Below, in pieces: positions 55,641 to 64,000 of a stretch of DNA of 64,000 nucleotides. The position numbers and the translations under genes were made by a program. The stretch is from the NCBI RefSeq assembly GCF_003671495.1, contig NZ_RCHN01000046.1:247040-311039 (forward strand), read 5' to 3'. How positions within the stretch are numbered: the stretch's first letter is position 1; every line of letters begins with the position of its first letter. The DNA comes from Ketobacter sp. Its GTDB lineage: Bacteria; Pseudomonadota; Gammaproteobacteria; Pseudomonadales; Ketobacteraceae. Under the pieces are notes generated by a model that made no database searches, was not told the origin of the DNA, and saw nothing but the letters and a program-made list of their open reading frames with translations.

Positions 55641-56774
55641 TTAATTGTCGATTAAAGCTTGGTATATATTGTACACGTTCTGCGCTATTTCGGGCCAAGA
55701 ATACTTAGGGAGATTCGCTTGAGCTTTTTCAATCGTTTGTGCTTTCAAAGCAGCATCGTGCGTGAAGCGATCTATTGTTTGGGCGATATCTATAGGCGAT
55801 CTTGGGTCAAATAGTTGCCGTTCATCGACTGCAAGTTCAGTAAGTGATGAACAGTTCGAAAAAATTGGAGCACATTTTGCTCTGTATGATTCTATCACCG
55901 GTATCCCAAACCCCTCATATAGTGATGGGAAAACGAACAGATCGACATTTCGTAGTAATCGCCATTTTTCTGTGTCTGAAATAGGTCCCAAGTAGTTTAG
56001 ATTGTCGCCGAGTATTTCTCTGGACTCGCTAATTATTTCTGCTGCTCGGTAATTACCATAGCCTGCAACTATAAGCCGAAAGTCGGGGCTTTTTTTATTC
56101 AATATCGCCACAGCGGAAGCGAGGGCAACAATGTTTTTTCTAGGTTCGATGTTGCCTAAACAAAGTATGTCAATCGTCCTCTTCTCATCTTTTGTTTTTG
56201 CTTGGCTCTCTGATGTTGGAGCGGTGGGGGATTCAACACCACAAGGTATTACCGATATAGGGCCCTGATAGTCGGAGTACTCAATGACCTTGAGTTTGGT
56301 GTATTCTGAGACGCATATGATGTGATCGGCCTCTTTTACTTGGCGATAGAAGTTGCGCTTCGAAAAGAAGGAGTTTTTTTGGTTGAAATACTCTGGGCAG
56401 TCGAGAGGGATAACGTCATGGATCGTTACAACTTTCTTCTCTTTGGTTTTCTTGCCTAAGTTTGCGAAATAAGTTTCGTGTATTATGTCAAATTTCTTGT
56501 TGTGAAAATGTTTGGCGTACGAAGGGAAAAACTCGAAGAGTATATTTGCCAGCTTTGGGTTGATTTGATCCTGACAGCGAAACGATGCGTCGTTGTTAGC
56601 AATTATTGTTTGTAACTCAGTGTTTCTTGATTTCCAATCTTGGCAAAAGACTTCGATTTGTGCGCGATTTTCTTGTCTCGCGATAAGAGATAGATGATGT
56701 GATAAATTTGCGCAATACCTTGCTACCCCTGACAATGGGGTGCGGATTGGTCTGCCGTCAAAGAGTATCTTCAT
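55641..56774 (-). CDS. Glycosyltransferase family 4
   Basis: A 377-residue GT-B protein. The donor domain has LCLGNIEPRKN, LIVAGYGNYR, NLNYLGPIS and the E-x7-E motif in LYEGFGIPVIES. The N-terminal ILFDGRPIRTPLSGVARY segment resembles mannosyltransferase-type family members. RBS GGAGA. It overlaps the Wzz-like gene by 17 bases. AT-rich. Confidence 0.9.
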   Translation of the reverse strand: MKILFDGRPIRTPLSGVARYCANLSHHLSLIARQENRAQIEVFCQDWKSRNTELQTIIANNDASFRCQDQINPKLANILFEFFPSYAKHFHNKKFDIIHETYFANLGKKTKEKKVVTIHDVIPLDCPEYFNQKNSFFSKRNFYRQVKEADHIICVSEYTKLKVIEYSDYQGPISVIPCGVESPTAPTSESQAKTKDEKRTIDILCLGNIEPRKNIVALASAVAILNKKSPDFRLIVAGYGNYRAAEIISESREILGDNLNYLGPISDTEKWRLLRNVDLFVFPSLYEGFGIPVIESYRAKCAPIFSNCSSLTELAVDERQLFDPRSPIDIAQTIDRFTHDAALKAQTIEKAQANLPKYSWPEIAQNVYNIYQALIDN

Positions 56775-57690
56775 GCTTTCTCCAGGTGTTGAAAAATATA
56801 TATCCAGAAGACATAAGTATCCCGAAGAGTATGGATGCTGAAAGAAGCCTCTTTATGTTTGGAGATACTGGTTTTATGGGTTTCATTGCAGGATCAACCA
56901 CGTTAAAAATGAAATAGTCCCGTGTGTCAGCGAGCATTACTATTTTTTGTTGCTCTTCGATTAATTTGTAAAATACGTTCCTATGGCTTAGTTGTGGTGT
57001 TCGATCCGCCTTCTCTTTTAAATAGTCGATTGTTTTTCTTGCTTGTGTGAGAGCGTTGTTCTTGGCTTGCGTATCTGCTTCCATCATGAAAAGGTTCGCC
57101 CACGATAGCGCTTGATCAGATGAAATCCAGCGTAGAGTTAGTTTGAAAAGTCCAGTGGATTTGTCTTCATCAATTTTGATGATGCTGCTAAACGCCTCAT
57201 ACAGTTCCCATTCTGTTGGTTCAGCGGTTGGTCCAGGATGGTTTGATCTAACCCACGTCTGGTTTTTTTCATCAAAAATGTCCGGATCAATTTCTACTTT
57301 TTCAGTTTTCGAGTTCCATTTTCCAGCAACTAGGAATTTTGCCAAGTCGTGTTTTGAGACAAAATTTGATATGAATTTTTTCGATTTCATTTGGGCGAGT
57401 GCCGCAGTGGCTTGCTCTGATTTTTTCAAATTCACTCCAGCTAATGATGCAATTCCACTAAATCCGGTATCCAGATTGCTGAGATTTGAAGTGGAGGAAT
57501 CGTTCACTATCAGGAAGCTCGTTTCAACTTCGTACAGATCATCAGAGAAAGCGAAAATCAATAAAGCTAATGACACTGAGAAGATCGTTATCAAGCATAC
57601 GCTGGCTTTCGAAGCTTTTAGCTCTTTCCACAGTGATTTTAAGTCTACTTCTATTGACTCGGTTTGTTTCGGGGCGGTGGTGTTATTCAC
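56758..57690 (-). CDS. Wzz-like chain-length determinant
   Basis: A 310-residue polysaccharide co-polymerase. Membrane helices sit at each end (about 30-50 and 283-302) with a periplasmic coiled-coil region between, and a Pro-rich VVDPAMKPIKPVSPN motif before the second helix. There is no tyrosine kinase domain, so it is a PCP-1-like protein rather than Wzc. The GTG start has GGGAGA upstream and lies inside the end of the upstream glycosyltransferase (8-nt overlap). Confidence 0.85.
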   Translation of the reverse strand: MNNTTAPKQTESIEVDLKSLWKELKASKASVCLITIFSVSLALLIFAFSDDLYEVETSFLIVNDSSTSNLSNLDTGFSGIASLAGVNLKKSEQATAALAQMKSKKFISNFVSKHDLAKFLVAGKWNSKTEKVEIDPDIFDEKNQTWVRSNHPGPTAEPTEWELYEAFSSIIKIDEDKSTGLFKLTLRWISSDQALSWANLFMMEADTQAKNNALTQARKTIDYLKEKADRTPQLSHRNVFYKLIEEQQKIVMLADTRDYFIFNVVDPAMKPIKPVSPNIKRLLSASILFGILMSSGYIFFNTWRKHEDTL

Positions 57691-58651
57691 CAGGGTTCTC
57701 CCGTGTTAGTTCGGAGTGAACATGATGGTCTGACCAAAATTCGCTGTGCATACTTAAGATTCTTTTGATTGATGTCGGTAGCGCATTTTCATTGAGGCCT
57801 AACTTGAATGCTAAGTACTTTGAAAGGCTGGAAACAGCAGAGAGAAGGATGAAGCTCTTTTCTTTTTTCCATGCGTACTGTAGTTCCGATACTGCGTATC
57901 TAATACCAGCTTTGCTTTCGTTGCTAAAGCTTTCTCTTATCCACGATTCTCTAGCGTGGAATACTCCGATGTCGAAGTACCTTTTGAACTCATCTGCAAT
58001 TGTGTAATTGTGGGAGTGGTAGGTTGTTGCAGAAGACGAGTAGCTAACTTTGAAGTTTGCCATCAAGATCTTAGCCGCGACGTACATGTCTTCACATACA
58101 ATGGTGTTGCTAGGAAATCCACCGATCTTCTTTAGAATGTCCTTGCTATATGCCGCGAACGAATTTGACATGAATACGGTTTTGATACTCAAATGTTCGC
58201 TTTGTAGGCTGTTTGTTTTTGGTGTGGGGCCATAATTGTAGAGTCTGGAGTGCTTCGCTAAGATATTCGCGTTCGCGTGTGGTAGCTGTCTACCACAAAC
58301 TGCACCAACAAGTTTGTCTTCAAATGGCTTGATTATTTCCGAAATTGAGTCCGGGGAGGCAAGTATAGAGTCTTGCGTGAGGTAGACAAGGATATCTGAA
58401 TCTTGGCACAGCTCAGCTCCTAGTTGTCGTGTTTTTCCGTGGTTGAACTCCTGGCGTTTGATTGTATGGGTGTCGAGTCCAAACTCTTTAGAAATTGACA
58501 CAGTGTCATCATCTGATGATGAGTCGATAACCAGCACTCTATGTATTTCGGCGGTTTGACAATTGATGGCGTCAATCCATCGTATCCAGTTTTCTTTCCC
58601 TGGATTCAGAGTGGGCACAATGATTGAGATTTTTCTAGTCGTCAAATTCAT
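57683..58651 (-). CDS. Glycosyltransferase family 2
   Basis: A 322-residue GT-A transferase. ISIIVPTLNPG opens the nucleotide-binding fold; VLVIDSSSDDDT and YLTQDS are the metal/donor residues. It resembles rhamnosyltransferase-like GT2 proteins (NHGKTRQLGAE). First gene of the AT-rich part. The gap to the export protein is 32 nt. Confidence 0.88.
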   Translation of the reverse strand: MNLTTRKISIIVPTLNPGKENWIRWIDAINCQTAEIHRVLVIDSSSDDDTVSISKEFGLDTHTIKRQEFNHGKTRQLGAELCQDSDILVYLTQDSILASPDSISEIIKPFEDKLVGAVCGRQLPHANANILAKHSRLYNYGPTPKTNSLQSEHLSIKTVFMSNSFAAYSKDILKKIGGFPSNTIVCEDMYVAAKILMANFKVSYSSSATTYHSHNYTIADEFKRYFDIGVFHARESWIRESFSNESKAGIRYAVSELQYAWKKEKSFILLSAVSSLSKYLAFKLGLNENALPTSIKRILSMHSEFWSDHHVHSELTRENPGE

Positions 58652-58683
58652 TTTTGTGATGCTGATGTCGCTTTGTGGTAAGT

Positions 58684-61161
58684 TTAAAAACTAGCAACCG
58701 CTGCAGCACCTAATGCTATCTGATAGAACACCTGAGACACACTAGTCCACAGTGTCAGCGGTTTAATCCTATCTGCATCTAAGGGCACAACCACGGTGTC
58801 GCCAGCTTCAATGCTGTATTTGCCCGTTCTAAACCAGCCCGATGATTCCGGCAAAAATACCCGCCCGTTAGCTTTCACAACATAAATTCTATTGTCATCT
58901 GCCTTTTGGGTGGTACCACCGCTCCGCTCGATGTACTGTTTGGCATCCAGGTTAGGCTCAAATATGTGTGAGGTGGGGAACTGTACTTCACCGACTACGG
59001 TTACTGCTTGCTTTTTCCTCGGTATGACGAGTTTGTCACCGTCTTTAAGTTGAATGGCCGTGCCTTGTCGCGCGATTACAGAATTTAGATCTATAACCAT
59101 TCGGCCCAGTGGTCGTACGGCGTTTAGGCTTTCCAGCAGTTCCTCTGCGTCTTCAACGGCAACTTTCTGTTCTGCGGTTTGCAGTTCCACGTTGGCGGCA
59201 GCAATATCCGATTCCAACTTGCTACGCAGCTCTTTAAGTCGTTCTGCCTCCAGTACTCTCAGATCTTCTCGTGAAAAGATCGCACCTTCCGGATAGGCCC
59301 ACTCGTTAAGGCCGCCGGCTCGCTCAATCACTTCCGCCAGGGTCTCGCCCCGTTTGATCTTGAACTTGCCGGGGAATTTGACCTCACCTTCAATGGTGAT
59401 GGTTTCCTGATCCAGCCAGTTAGGTAAGCGTTTAATATGCAGCTCGTCCTCTTCCTTGATGTTTTGTAACGAGCTGTTGGCCAGGTCAACGCTGATGTGG
59501 TCGATGCGCTGCTCTTCGCTTTCGCTGTAGGTGATGCGGGTGATCTCGCCTCTCAGCCCGTAGGCATTTTCCGTAAGGCCGCCGGCCAGGGTCATGGCGT
59601 CTTGCGCGCTCATATTGGAACCAAGAGGATATTCACCGGGAAAGCGCACGTGCCCGGATATCACAATGGTCTGCTTTCTAAGATTCTTGCTGGCTTGCAG
59701 TTTCAGGCGTTCTACCAGCGTTGCAAGTTGCTCAGTTCGTGGTTGCTCAAAATTGAATACGTAAAGGGTGTCGCGGGTCTTGAGCTCAACATCCTCGGGG
59801 CCTTTTGGTTTTTTCAATGCCTCACCCAGGTTAAAGGTGACCACGGTTTTCTCGCGGGTGGGTTGTATCTCCCGCTCGATCAGGGCGATGTTCAAGTCGG
59901 GAAAGGGCAGCAGCTCTTCGGCACTGCGAATGACATCGGTTACGCGCATACCCGGGCGCCAGGCAAACCCACCCGGGCGCTCTACGTGGCCTTTCAATGT
60001 GACCACATCTTCCATGGTTTCCAGCACAGAAAAGACCCGTATCATGTCAGCATCTTTCACCGCCAGGTTTTTGCCCTGGGGTTGGGTCAGGTTGGCGTCC
60101 ACCAGGGTGCGTTCCCCTTTGCTGTCGATGCGTTCAATGCGCGAGGCGGCAGGGAACGCGGTTGGCGTAAAGCCTCCCGCCAGTTTGATGGCATCGATCG
60201 CTTTGCTTTCGCGTTTCAGTTCATAGATGGCGGGGCGTTTCACTTCGCCGCTTACGCCTACGGTGGCACCGATGGGTGGAATGAATATGACGTCACCGGG
60301 TAGCAGGCGGGCGTCGTTGCTGGTGTCGCCCTGTAGCAACAGGTCATACAGGTCCAGCGAGGTGATCAGCTTGCCCTGCCGTTTCAGTTGTATGTTGCGC
60401 AGTGAGCCTATTTTGCTGATGCCGCCGGAAGCAAACAGCGCGTTGGTCATGGTGGAGAGTGAACTCACGGTATAGGAGCCGGGCTGCAGTGCCTCCCCCA
60501 ACACAAAAATGCGGATGGAGCGCAGTGAGCCCATGGTGACGCTGGCTTTCACCCCGATCATTTGCTGGCCGACGGTGTCCATCAGCAGTTGCCGGGCGTC
60601 GCTGAAGGTGAGTCCGGCCAGGGTAATGGGGCCGATTTCGGGCAATTGAATCTGGCCGTCGCGATTGACCACCAGGTTATAGCTGTTGTTCTCTTTGCCG
60701 TACAGTTGAATCACCAGGTTGTCCCCGGGGCCCAGTACATAGCTGTCGGGAGGGGGCACATCGCTCACCGGGGTAAAGGCATCCGGTGTGCCGCTGAAAA
60801 GATCGTATCCGAATTGGCTGAGTGAGACTTTTTTGTCGCTGCTTTGGCTTGCCTTGTCTTCGTTGCCCGGGGTAGTCGCGTTATCGTTGCGGTTGAACAT
60901 CGATACATCTTGCAGGGTGGGGCGGGCGTTCTGCTGGTTGGTTCCCTGCCCCAGATCGGGCTGTGCGGTGGTGTTCCCCAGCCCCAAATCGTTCAGGTTG
61001 ACGCCGTATTGGCTGGCTAATGCCCGTTGTTGTTCCGGTGACAGGCTCTTGAACATTTCGATTTGCTGGGCGGTGGGGGTGAAGCCCAGGGCGAAGCTGG
61101 ATAGCATCAGCAGTATCAAAAGGCTAAGGGCGTATCGAATTTGGGTTGTGATTGGTTTCAT
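58684..61161 (-). CDS. SLBB-domain polysaccharide export outer-membrane protein
   Basis: An 825-residue Wza-type export protein. The signal peptide (about 9-27) is not clearly a lipoprotein type. A polysaccharide export domain follows (DSYVLGPGDNLVIQLYG, about 140-230), then several SLBB domains (about 235-770, e.g. ISGHVRFPGEYPLG, VVGEVQFPTSHIF) and a C-terminal hydrophobic helix (QIALGAAAVASF). It is about twice the length of E. coli Wza because of extra SLBB repeats. I chose the ATG at 61161; the 17-codon extension overlaps the wzi stop. The GC-rich composition matches the host backbone. Confidence 0.9.
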   Translation of the reverse strand: MKPITTQIRYALSLLILLMLSSFALGFTPTAQQIEMFKSLSPEQQRALASQYGVNLNDLGLGNTTAQPDLGQGTNQQNARPTLQDVSMFNRNDNATTPGNEDKASQSSDKKVSLSQFGYDLFSGTPDAFTPVSDVPPPDSYVLGPGDNLVIQLYGKENNSYNLVVNRDGQIQLPEIGPITLAGLTFSDARQLLMDTVGQQMIGVKASVTMGSLRSIRIFVLGEALQPGSYTVSSLSTMTNALFASGGISKIGSLRNIQLKRQGKLITSLDLYDLLLQGDTSNDARLLPGDVIFIPPIGATVGVSGEVKRPAIYELKRESKAIDAIKLAGGFTPTAFPAASRIERIDSKGERTLVDANLTQPQGKNLAVKDADMIRVFSVLETMEDVVTLKGHVERPGGFAWRPGMRVTDVIRSAEELLPFPDLNIALIEREIQPTREKTVVTFNLGEALKKPKGPEDVELKTRDTLYVFNFEQPRTEQLATLVERLKLQASKNLRKQTIVISGHVRFPGEYPLGSNMSAQDAMTLAGGLTENAYGLRGEITRITYSESEEQRIDHISVDLANSSLQNIKEEDELHIKRLPNWLDQETITIEGEVKFPGKFKIKRGETLAEVIERAGGLNEWAYPEGAIFSREDLRVLEAERLKELRSKLESDIAAANVELQTAEQKVAVEDAEELLESLNAVRPLGRMVIDLNSVIARQGTAIQLKDGDKLVIPRKKQAVTVVGEVQFPTSHIFEPNLDAKQYIERSGGTTQKADDNRIYVVKANGRVFLPESSGWFRTGKYSIEAGDTVVVPLDADRIKPLTLWTSVSQVFYQIALGAAAVASF

Positions 61162-61171
61162 GTTGTTCCGA

Positions 61172-62758
61172 TTACCATCTGGCTTCCCACGCAAAGTAGG
61201 CGCTTGTTCCATCCAGGGTGTCGCCCGCGTAGGTCAGTTCTTCGCTTTGATAATTCAAGCCCACTGTCAGCTGCCAAGGGTTAAGCAGAAGGCGGTAGTG
61301 AGCGCCTATATCCCAAAGTTTCGTAGTGTTGTCTCTGCTAAGGGTGTGCCCCCCGGGAGGGGAAGCATCCGAGCCGTCCATGTTCAGTTTGATGTAAGAG
61401 GCCGACCACCCGAATTGCATATCATCGAGTATGAACATGTCATGTGCGAGGGTTAGTATACGGCTGTCGTTGTCCACAGAGCTACCTATGGTTCGGTTTC
61501 GGTAACGATAGCCGTTCCGATAGATGCCGTGCTCATAGGCGTAGTTCTTTTTGCCGGGGTGATCCGGTTTGAAGCCTTCGGCCAGGGTGTCGCTGTACTC
61601 CAGGTAGGCTCGGTGTTGGGTTTGATTCACCAGCACGCTTACATCCAGGCCCATCAGCATCACGAAGGCGGTTGGTTGGGAGTTGGTTTCATCATCCCCA
61701 ATCCACTGCCCATAAAACCCCACTCCCACATCATCAAGCACGGTGCCGCTCAGGCGCCAATCAATACCGCCCAGTTGGTTGCCGGGCTCGTTGCTCTCGT
61801 CGATATCGTCGTCGCCCCGGTTATCTCTGCCCAATAGCAGATCCGTAAACGTGCCCCAATCCTGCGGTCTGCCCTCGCCACCCCATTGGGCGGTCCGGGT
61901 CAGCCCCACTTCAAGGGCGTCAAACGGGCGAAAGGTGATGCGCAGCCCCCACAGCAGGGCGTCACTCACATAGCGGTCATTTTCCAGCTGTGCCATAAAA
62001 GTTTCAAGATGCCAGGGGCCGATCCAGCTGAGCCAGGGGGAGTCAAAGGCGTAGGAATGGTTGCGCTGGATGCCGATGCTGGGGGCGGGGCGGGCGTTGG
62101 TGCCCAGAATCAGGCTGTTTTGCCAGCCCGGGCCCCACCAGCGTTCCTGGGCGCCGGCGGTGAAGGCCCAGTTGCCGAGGATGGCGCTCAAATAGCTGCC
62201 GTCCAGTTTGGCATCGGGGTCTCCGTTTACATCATCGGTATAGGAGACGCTGAGCTGGCCGGCCAGGTGCTTGCCCATCCAGTCGGCAGATAAGGTGGTT
62301 TCCAGTGGATCACGTTGGCTGTCGGCAAAGTTGGTGAACAGGTTTGGGTCTTGCCGCAGGCCGCCGGTAAAGGTCAGTCGCACATCGTCGCTGGTATCCC
62401 GTCGCAGGGCAAAACGCACATAACTGAGAGACATCAGTTGCCCGTTGCTGAGCTGGTGGGTGTCGGCGGATTCCAGGTCGCTTTTGATGCCGCTCCACAT
62501 TAATGGCCAGGTGGTGACGGGAACGCGGATTACGCGGGCATCCGACAGCACTTGAATATGGTGGCGCAGGGTTTCATCACCGGGGGTGATCCAGGGCCCC
62601 GCCTGGCACAGGTTGCTGCCCGTCATGGCGAGCAGGGCGCAGCTGACCGTCGCCCCCAAGCGTCGGATGTTGATGTGCGGGTGTCCTGGCACGTGAAAGA
62701 TGGTCCCTGTCTCCGTTTGGTCAGGGGCTATTTTGCAATCCACTATGGGGGGATGCAA
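61172..62758 (-). CDS. Capsule assembly Wzi family outer-membrane protein
   Basis: An 18-strand-barrel type capsule-attachment protein of up to 528 residues. The alternating hydrophobic strands, WWGPGWQNSLILG and many Trp/Tyr at strand ends fit Wzi. The signal peptide ends near LCQAGPW (about residue 52). The start is uncertain: TTG at 62758 is the longest, and GTG at 62692 gives a more normal signal peptide. It is the first gene of the polysaccharide operon and is divergent from the PhzF gene. Confidence 0.85.
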   Translation of the reverse strand: MHPPIVDCKIAPDQTETGTIFHVPGHPHINIRRLGATVSCALLAMTGSNLCQAGPWITPGDETLRHHIQVLSDARVIRVPVTTWPLMWSGIKSDLESADTHQLSNGQLMSLSYVRFALRRDTSDDVRLTFTGGLRQDPNLFTNFADSQRDPLETTLSADWMGKHLAGQLSVSYTDDVNGDPDAKLDGSYLSAILGNWAFTAGAQERWWGPGWQNSLILGTNARPAPSIGIQRNHSYAFDSPWLSWIGPWHLETFMAQLENDRYVSDALLWGLRITFRPFDALEVGLTRTAQWGGEGRPQDWGTFTDLLLGRDNRGDDDIDESNEPGNQLGGIDWRLSGTVLDDVGVGFYGQWIGDDETNSQPTAFVMLMGLDVSVLVNQTQHRAYLEYSDTLAEGFKPDHPGKKNYAYEHGIYRNGYRYRNRTIGSSVDNDSRILTLAHDMFILDDMQFGWSASYIKLNMDGSDASPPGGHTLSRDNTTKLWDIGAHYRLLLNPWQLTVGLNYQSEELTYAGDTLDGTSAYFAWEARW

Positions 62759-62873
62759 GGTGTAAGTGGGTGATTTTTAACAAGTCCATCAGCAAGTTGA
62801 CCGCTTTGCGGGGTTGGTCGCACGGCGACTTTGCAGTAGTGTTTCTTTTTATCCCCCAAAAAGGAGTTTGAAG

Positions 62874-63653
62874 ATGGAATTGCCCCTGTATCAGGTGGAT
62901 GCATTTGCCTCCCGCGTGTTCGAAGGCAACCCCGCTGCCGTGGTACCACTGTCGTCCTGGCTGCCGGATGTCACCCTGCAGGCCATCGCTGCGGAGAACA
63001 ATCTGGCGGAAACGGCGTTCTTCGTAAAAGAGGAGGCGGGTTATCGCATCCGCTGGTTCACGCCCACGGTGGAGGTCAGGCTCTGTGGTCATGCCACCCT
63101 GGCGGCGGCCTTCATCCTGTATGAACGCATGGGGGAATCCGCACCGGCCATCGCCTTTCAGTGCTTGTCCGGCCCGTTGAGTGTGTCGCGACAGGGCGCG
63201 CGCCTGACCCTGGATTTTCCGGCGCAGCCCGGTACGCCCTGTGATCCCCCTGCCGCGTTATTAAAAGGTTTGGGTGTTGCGCCGCTGGAGTGCCTGGCCT
63301 CTGAGGATTATCTGGTGGTGCTGGAATCCGAGGCTCAGGTACTGGCGCTGCAGCCAGACATGGAAGCCCTCAAGGCGTTGGATCTGCGCGGTGTGGCGGT
63401 GACGGCACCGGGCACCGAGCAGGATTTTGTGGTGCGGTTTTTTGCGCCTCGCTGCGGCATTCCGGAAGATCCAGTAACCGGTTCCGCCTACACGGAGCTG
63501 GCCCCTTATTGGTCCCGGCGCCTGGATAAGACGGAGCTGACGGCGCGCCAGGTCTCCCCTCGGGGCGGGGATGTAGGCTGCTTGATGGAGGGCGATCGGG
63601 TGAAGATTTCCGGTTCGGCCTGCCTGTATTTGGAGGGCACGATTCGGGTGTAA
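62874..63653 (+). CDS. PhzF family phenazine biosynthesis-like isomerase/epimerase
   Basis: A 259-residue protein of the PhzF/diaminopimelate-epimerase fold. N-terminal QVDAFASRVFEGNPAAVV holds the family signature and ENNLAETAFF the catalytic Glu region. RLCGHATLAAA and GIPEDPVTGSAY are also present. Most family members outside phenazine clusters have unknown substrates, and no phenazine genes are near. A strong AAAAAGGAG RBS fixes the ATG at 62874. Confidence 0.92.
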   Translation: MELPLYQVDAFASRVFEGNPAAVVPLSSWLPDVTLQAIAAENNLAETAFFVKEEAGYRIRWFTPTVEVRLCGHATLAAAFILYERMGESAPAIAFQCLSGPLSVSRQGARLTLDFPAQPGTPCDPPAALLKGLGVAPLECLASEDYLVVLESEAQVLALQPDMEALKALDLRGVAVTAPGTEQDFVVRFFAPRCGIPEDPVTGSAYTELAPYWSRRLDKTELTARQVSPRGGDVGCLMEGDRVKISGSACLYLEGTIRV

Positions 63654-63690
63654 GTCGTGACTTTGTGGTCACGGCGGGTGTCGCTCTGCA

Positions 63691-63719
63691 CTGGAGCCCG
63701 CGTACGGCGAGGGCTCCAG
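63691..63719 (+). terminator. Hairpin terminator after the PhzF gene
   Basis: CTGGAGCCC and GGGCTCCAG form a 9-bp perfect stem with an 11-nt loop, 38 nt after the stop codon, followed by a short CCTTTATT. The rest of the 250-nt gap before aceA shows no gene. Confidence 0.55.
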
Positions 63720-63903
63720 CCTTTATTCAGCCAAAAAATACCGGCTATACGATCTATTGATTTTATTTATGCCGACCGCCTTCGTAGAATGCCTCCATCT
63801 GCAGTGCGGTCCTTGTCCGACACTTGTCTATAGTTAAGCGTTGATGTAACCGACTGCGATAAACCCATTCCAAACGGAAATTCCCAAACGTAGAGGATCG
63901 ACC

Positions 63904-64000
63904 ATGTCTAACTACAACACTTTTACTGACGAAGCAGCGTCTGTAATCAGTGCAAATGGCCCCACCTGGAGCGCGATCAATCCTGAATCCGTTGCTCGTA
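63904..64000 (+). CDS. aceA: Isocitrate lyase, 5' end only
   Basis: The last 97 bases encode MSNYNTFTDEAASVIS and continue to NGPTWSAINPESVAR, which matches the start of the Pseudomonas-type (about 530-residue) isocitrate lyase with its SWSAINPE-AARM segment. RBS GAGGA precedes the ATG. The enzyme splits isocitrate to glyoxylate and succinate in the glyoxylate shunt. The gene is cut by the window edge, so identification rests on about 32 residues. Confidence 0.75.
   Translation, partial: MSNYNTFTDEAASVISANGPTWSAINPESVAR

Overview
The window reads as chromosomal DNA from a motile, aerobic, probably marine gammaproteobacterium of the Pseudomonas/Marinobacter/Alcanivorax type. This rests on recognised gene neighbourhoods: dxs-ispA-xseB beside a PomA/PomB sodium-type flagellar stator; minCDE; coq7; the run aroQ-accB-accC-prmA-(zinc-ribbon protein)-dusB-fis-purH-purD; LapG/LapD; and the first codons of a Pseudomonas-type isocitrate lyase at the right edge. 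I do not assign a genus. Most of the window is GC-rich. About 49.6-58.7 kb is clearly AT-rich.

Layout. 1-3.8 kb: 3' part of a large membrane hybrid histidine kinase. 3.8-7.0 kb: isoprenoid operon xseB-ispA-dxs (minus strand). 7.1-12.4 kb: pomA-pomB, an AraC regulator overlapping a conserved gene of unknown function, and a YcgR-like PilZ flagellar brake. 12.4-14.4 kb: minC-minD-minE (minus). 14.5-24.0 kb: two related 7TM hybrid kinases, coq7, a small lipoprotein followed by a Ycf46-like AAA ATPase, and a double cyclic-nucleotide-domain protein with a degenerate rhodanese domain. 24.2-26.2 kb: rimK and a zinc deacylase/carboxypeptidase-like gene. 26.2-36.1 kb: the purD-purH-fis-dusB / prmA / accC-accB-aroQ block (minus). 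36.2-42.1 kb: dsbD, then lapG-lapD and a DUF2333 gene. 42.1-43.8 kb: a retron. 43.8-48.0 kb: a molybdoenzyme with a fused FeS/membrane-anchor partner. 48.0-62.8 kb: an exopolysaccharide/capsule cluster (minus). 62.8-64 kb: a PhzF-like gene and the start of aceA.

How the genes work together. Several modules bear on surface life: c-di-GMP reading proteins (PilZ brake, LapD) beside a stator pair and the LapG adhesin protease, plus a Wzx/Wzy-type polysaccharide cluster containing a sulfotransferase. Three large hybrid kinases lie in the first 23 kb without any adjacent response-regulator gene.

The most notable element is the retron at 42.08-43.56 kb. A reverse transcriptase with a YADD box is preceded by about 170 nt that start and end with a perfect 12-13 bp inverted repeat (a1/a2) and hold a run of msr-like hairpins and one long msd-like hairpin. 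The a2 arm also contains the only good ribosome-binding site of the reverse transcriptase. A second structural oddity is a perfect 25-bp inverted repeat enclosing two smaller hairpins between purH and purD.
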